DNA of 48,140 nucleotides. It comes from a virus. The stretch lies in the IMG/VR virus record IMGVR_UViG_3300001533_002025, positions 1 through 48,140 of that record; one strand, given 5' to 3'. Positions 48,000-48,140 of this stretch are shown in pieces; the stretch's first letter is position 1; each line of letters opens with the position of its first letter. The notes below the pieces were generated by a model. It saw nothing but the letters and a program-made list of their open reading frames with translations, had not been told where the DNA came from and did not search any database. The position numbers and the translations under genes are program-made.

Positions 48000-48083
48000 A
48001 TGACTTATTGGGATAATGGAATGCCTAAAGCATTATGCGAAACCAAAGAAGGATTTGATAAAAATGCAGAAAGTATTAGATGA
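48000..48083 (+). CDS. tiny protein, uncertain
   Basis: 27 codons (MTYWDNGMPKALCETKEGFD at the start), preceded by GGAAAGGAG. Overlaps the last frame of the window by 20 nt. Confidence 0.35.
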   Translation: MTYWDNGMPKALCETKEGFDKNAESIR

Positions 48084-48140
48084 AAATTTAACAGTACTTG
48101 CAAAAATCTACGAAATGAATATTGTTAAAAAAGAACCTAT
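48064..48140 (+). CDS. unknown protein, truncated by the window end
   Basis: Open frame from the ATG at 48,064 to the window edge (QKVLDENLTVLAKIYEMNIV). Too little to classify. Confidence 0.35.
   Translation, partial: MQKVLDENLTVLAKIYEMNIVKKEP

Noticed and set aside
1-48140. CRISPR arrays
   Set aside because: No series of identical repeats with regular unique spacers was seen; the only tandem repeat is inside the gene at 28,477.
1-48140. Integrase, attachment sites or insertion sequences
   Set aside because: No recombinase or transposase motifs and no flanking inverted or direct repeats were found, although tRNA genes that could serve as att sites are present.

Overview
The window looks like about half of the genome of a low-G+C tailed virus (Caudoviricetes) infecting an archaeon. 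The archaeal assignment rests on three things seen in the sequence. An Alba-family chromatin protein lies inside the packaging module. Promoters are of the TATA-box type (TTTATATA-like, several preceded by CCACCGAAA). Many genes have GGTGA/GGAGG ribosome binding sites. The host cannot be named from the sequence. No integrase, DNA polymerase, helicase or CRISPR array is visible, so replication genes are probably outside the window.

Positions 1-17,338 (minus strand) are a late virion module in HK97-like order. Reading with transcription it holds small terminase, holin-like membrane protein, a structured RNA region, large terminase, Alba, portal, a prohead-protease-like protein, several small proteins, a PAS-domain protein, a second prohead protease fused to an acidic scaffold, two decoration-like paralogues, major capsid protein, connector and neck proteins with an HNH protein, two paralogous tail tube proteins, and a tail assembly chaperone whose second half lies in the +1 frame. 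The module ends with structural proteins and a large tail fibre running off the left edge. A tape measure protein is not visible.

Positions 17,339-23,100 (plus strand) are an early/control region. It has promoter-rich gaps, a roughly 1 kb gene-free AT-rich stretch (origin candidate), and small unknown genes plus one HNH protein.

Positions 23,100-33,750 carry dozens of tightly packed small genes: zinc ribbons, membrane peptides, HNH, a frame-disrupted dual-specificity phosphatase and a degenerate amidoligase. They also carry a clear tRNA-His, an irregular tRNA with a CAT anticodon and several candidate structured RNAs.

Positions 33,759-39,245 form a biosynthetic island: a phage-type amidoligase, a class II glutamine amidotransferase (GATase), a GCS2-like carboxylate-amine ligase, a second GATase with a zinc ribbon, and an ATP-grasp ligase. 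Together they are predicted to build amide or peptide-like bonds on an unknown substrate using ammonia from glutamine. Positions 43,873-46,206 form a probable RNA-repair cassette (RlaP-like nucleotidyltransferase, calcineurin-like phosphoesterase, Rnl2-like RNA ligase), with a second phosphoesterase at 47,152. With the viral tRNAs this suggests defence against tRNA-cleaving host nucleases.

A family of roughly 100-nt RNA-like elements occurs in four gene-free gaps, on both strands. It shares an AAGATATTGCC-like block and an AATCCTCA block and is, as far as I can tell, an undescribed repeated structured RNA.
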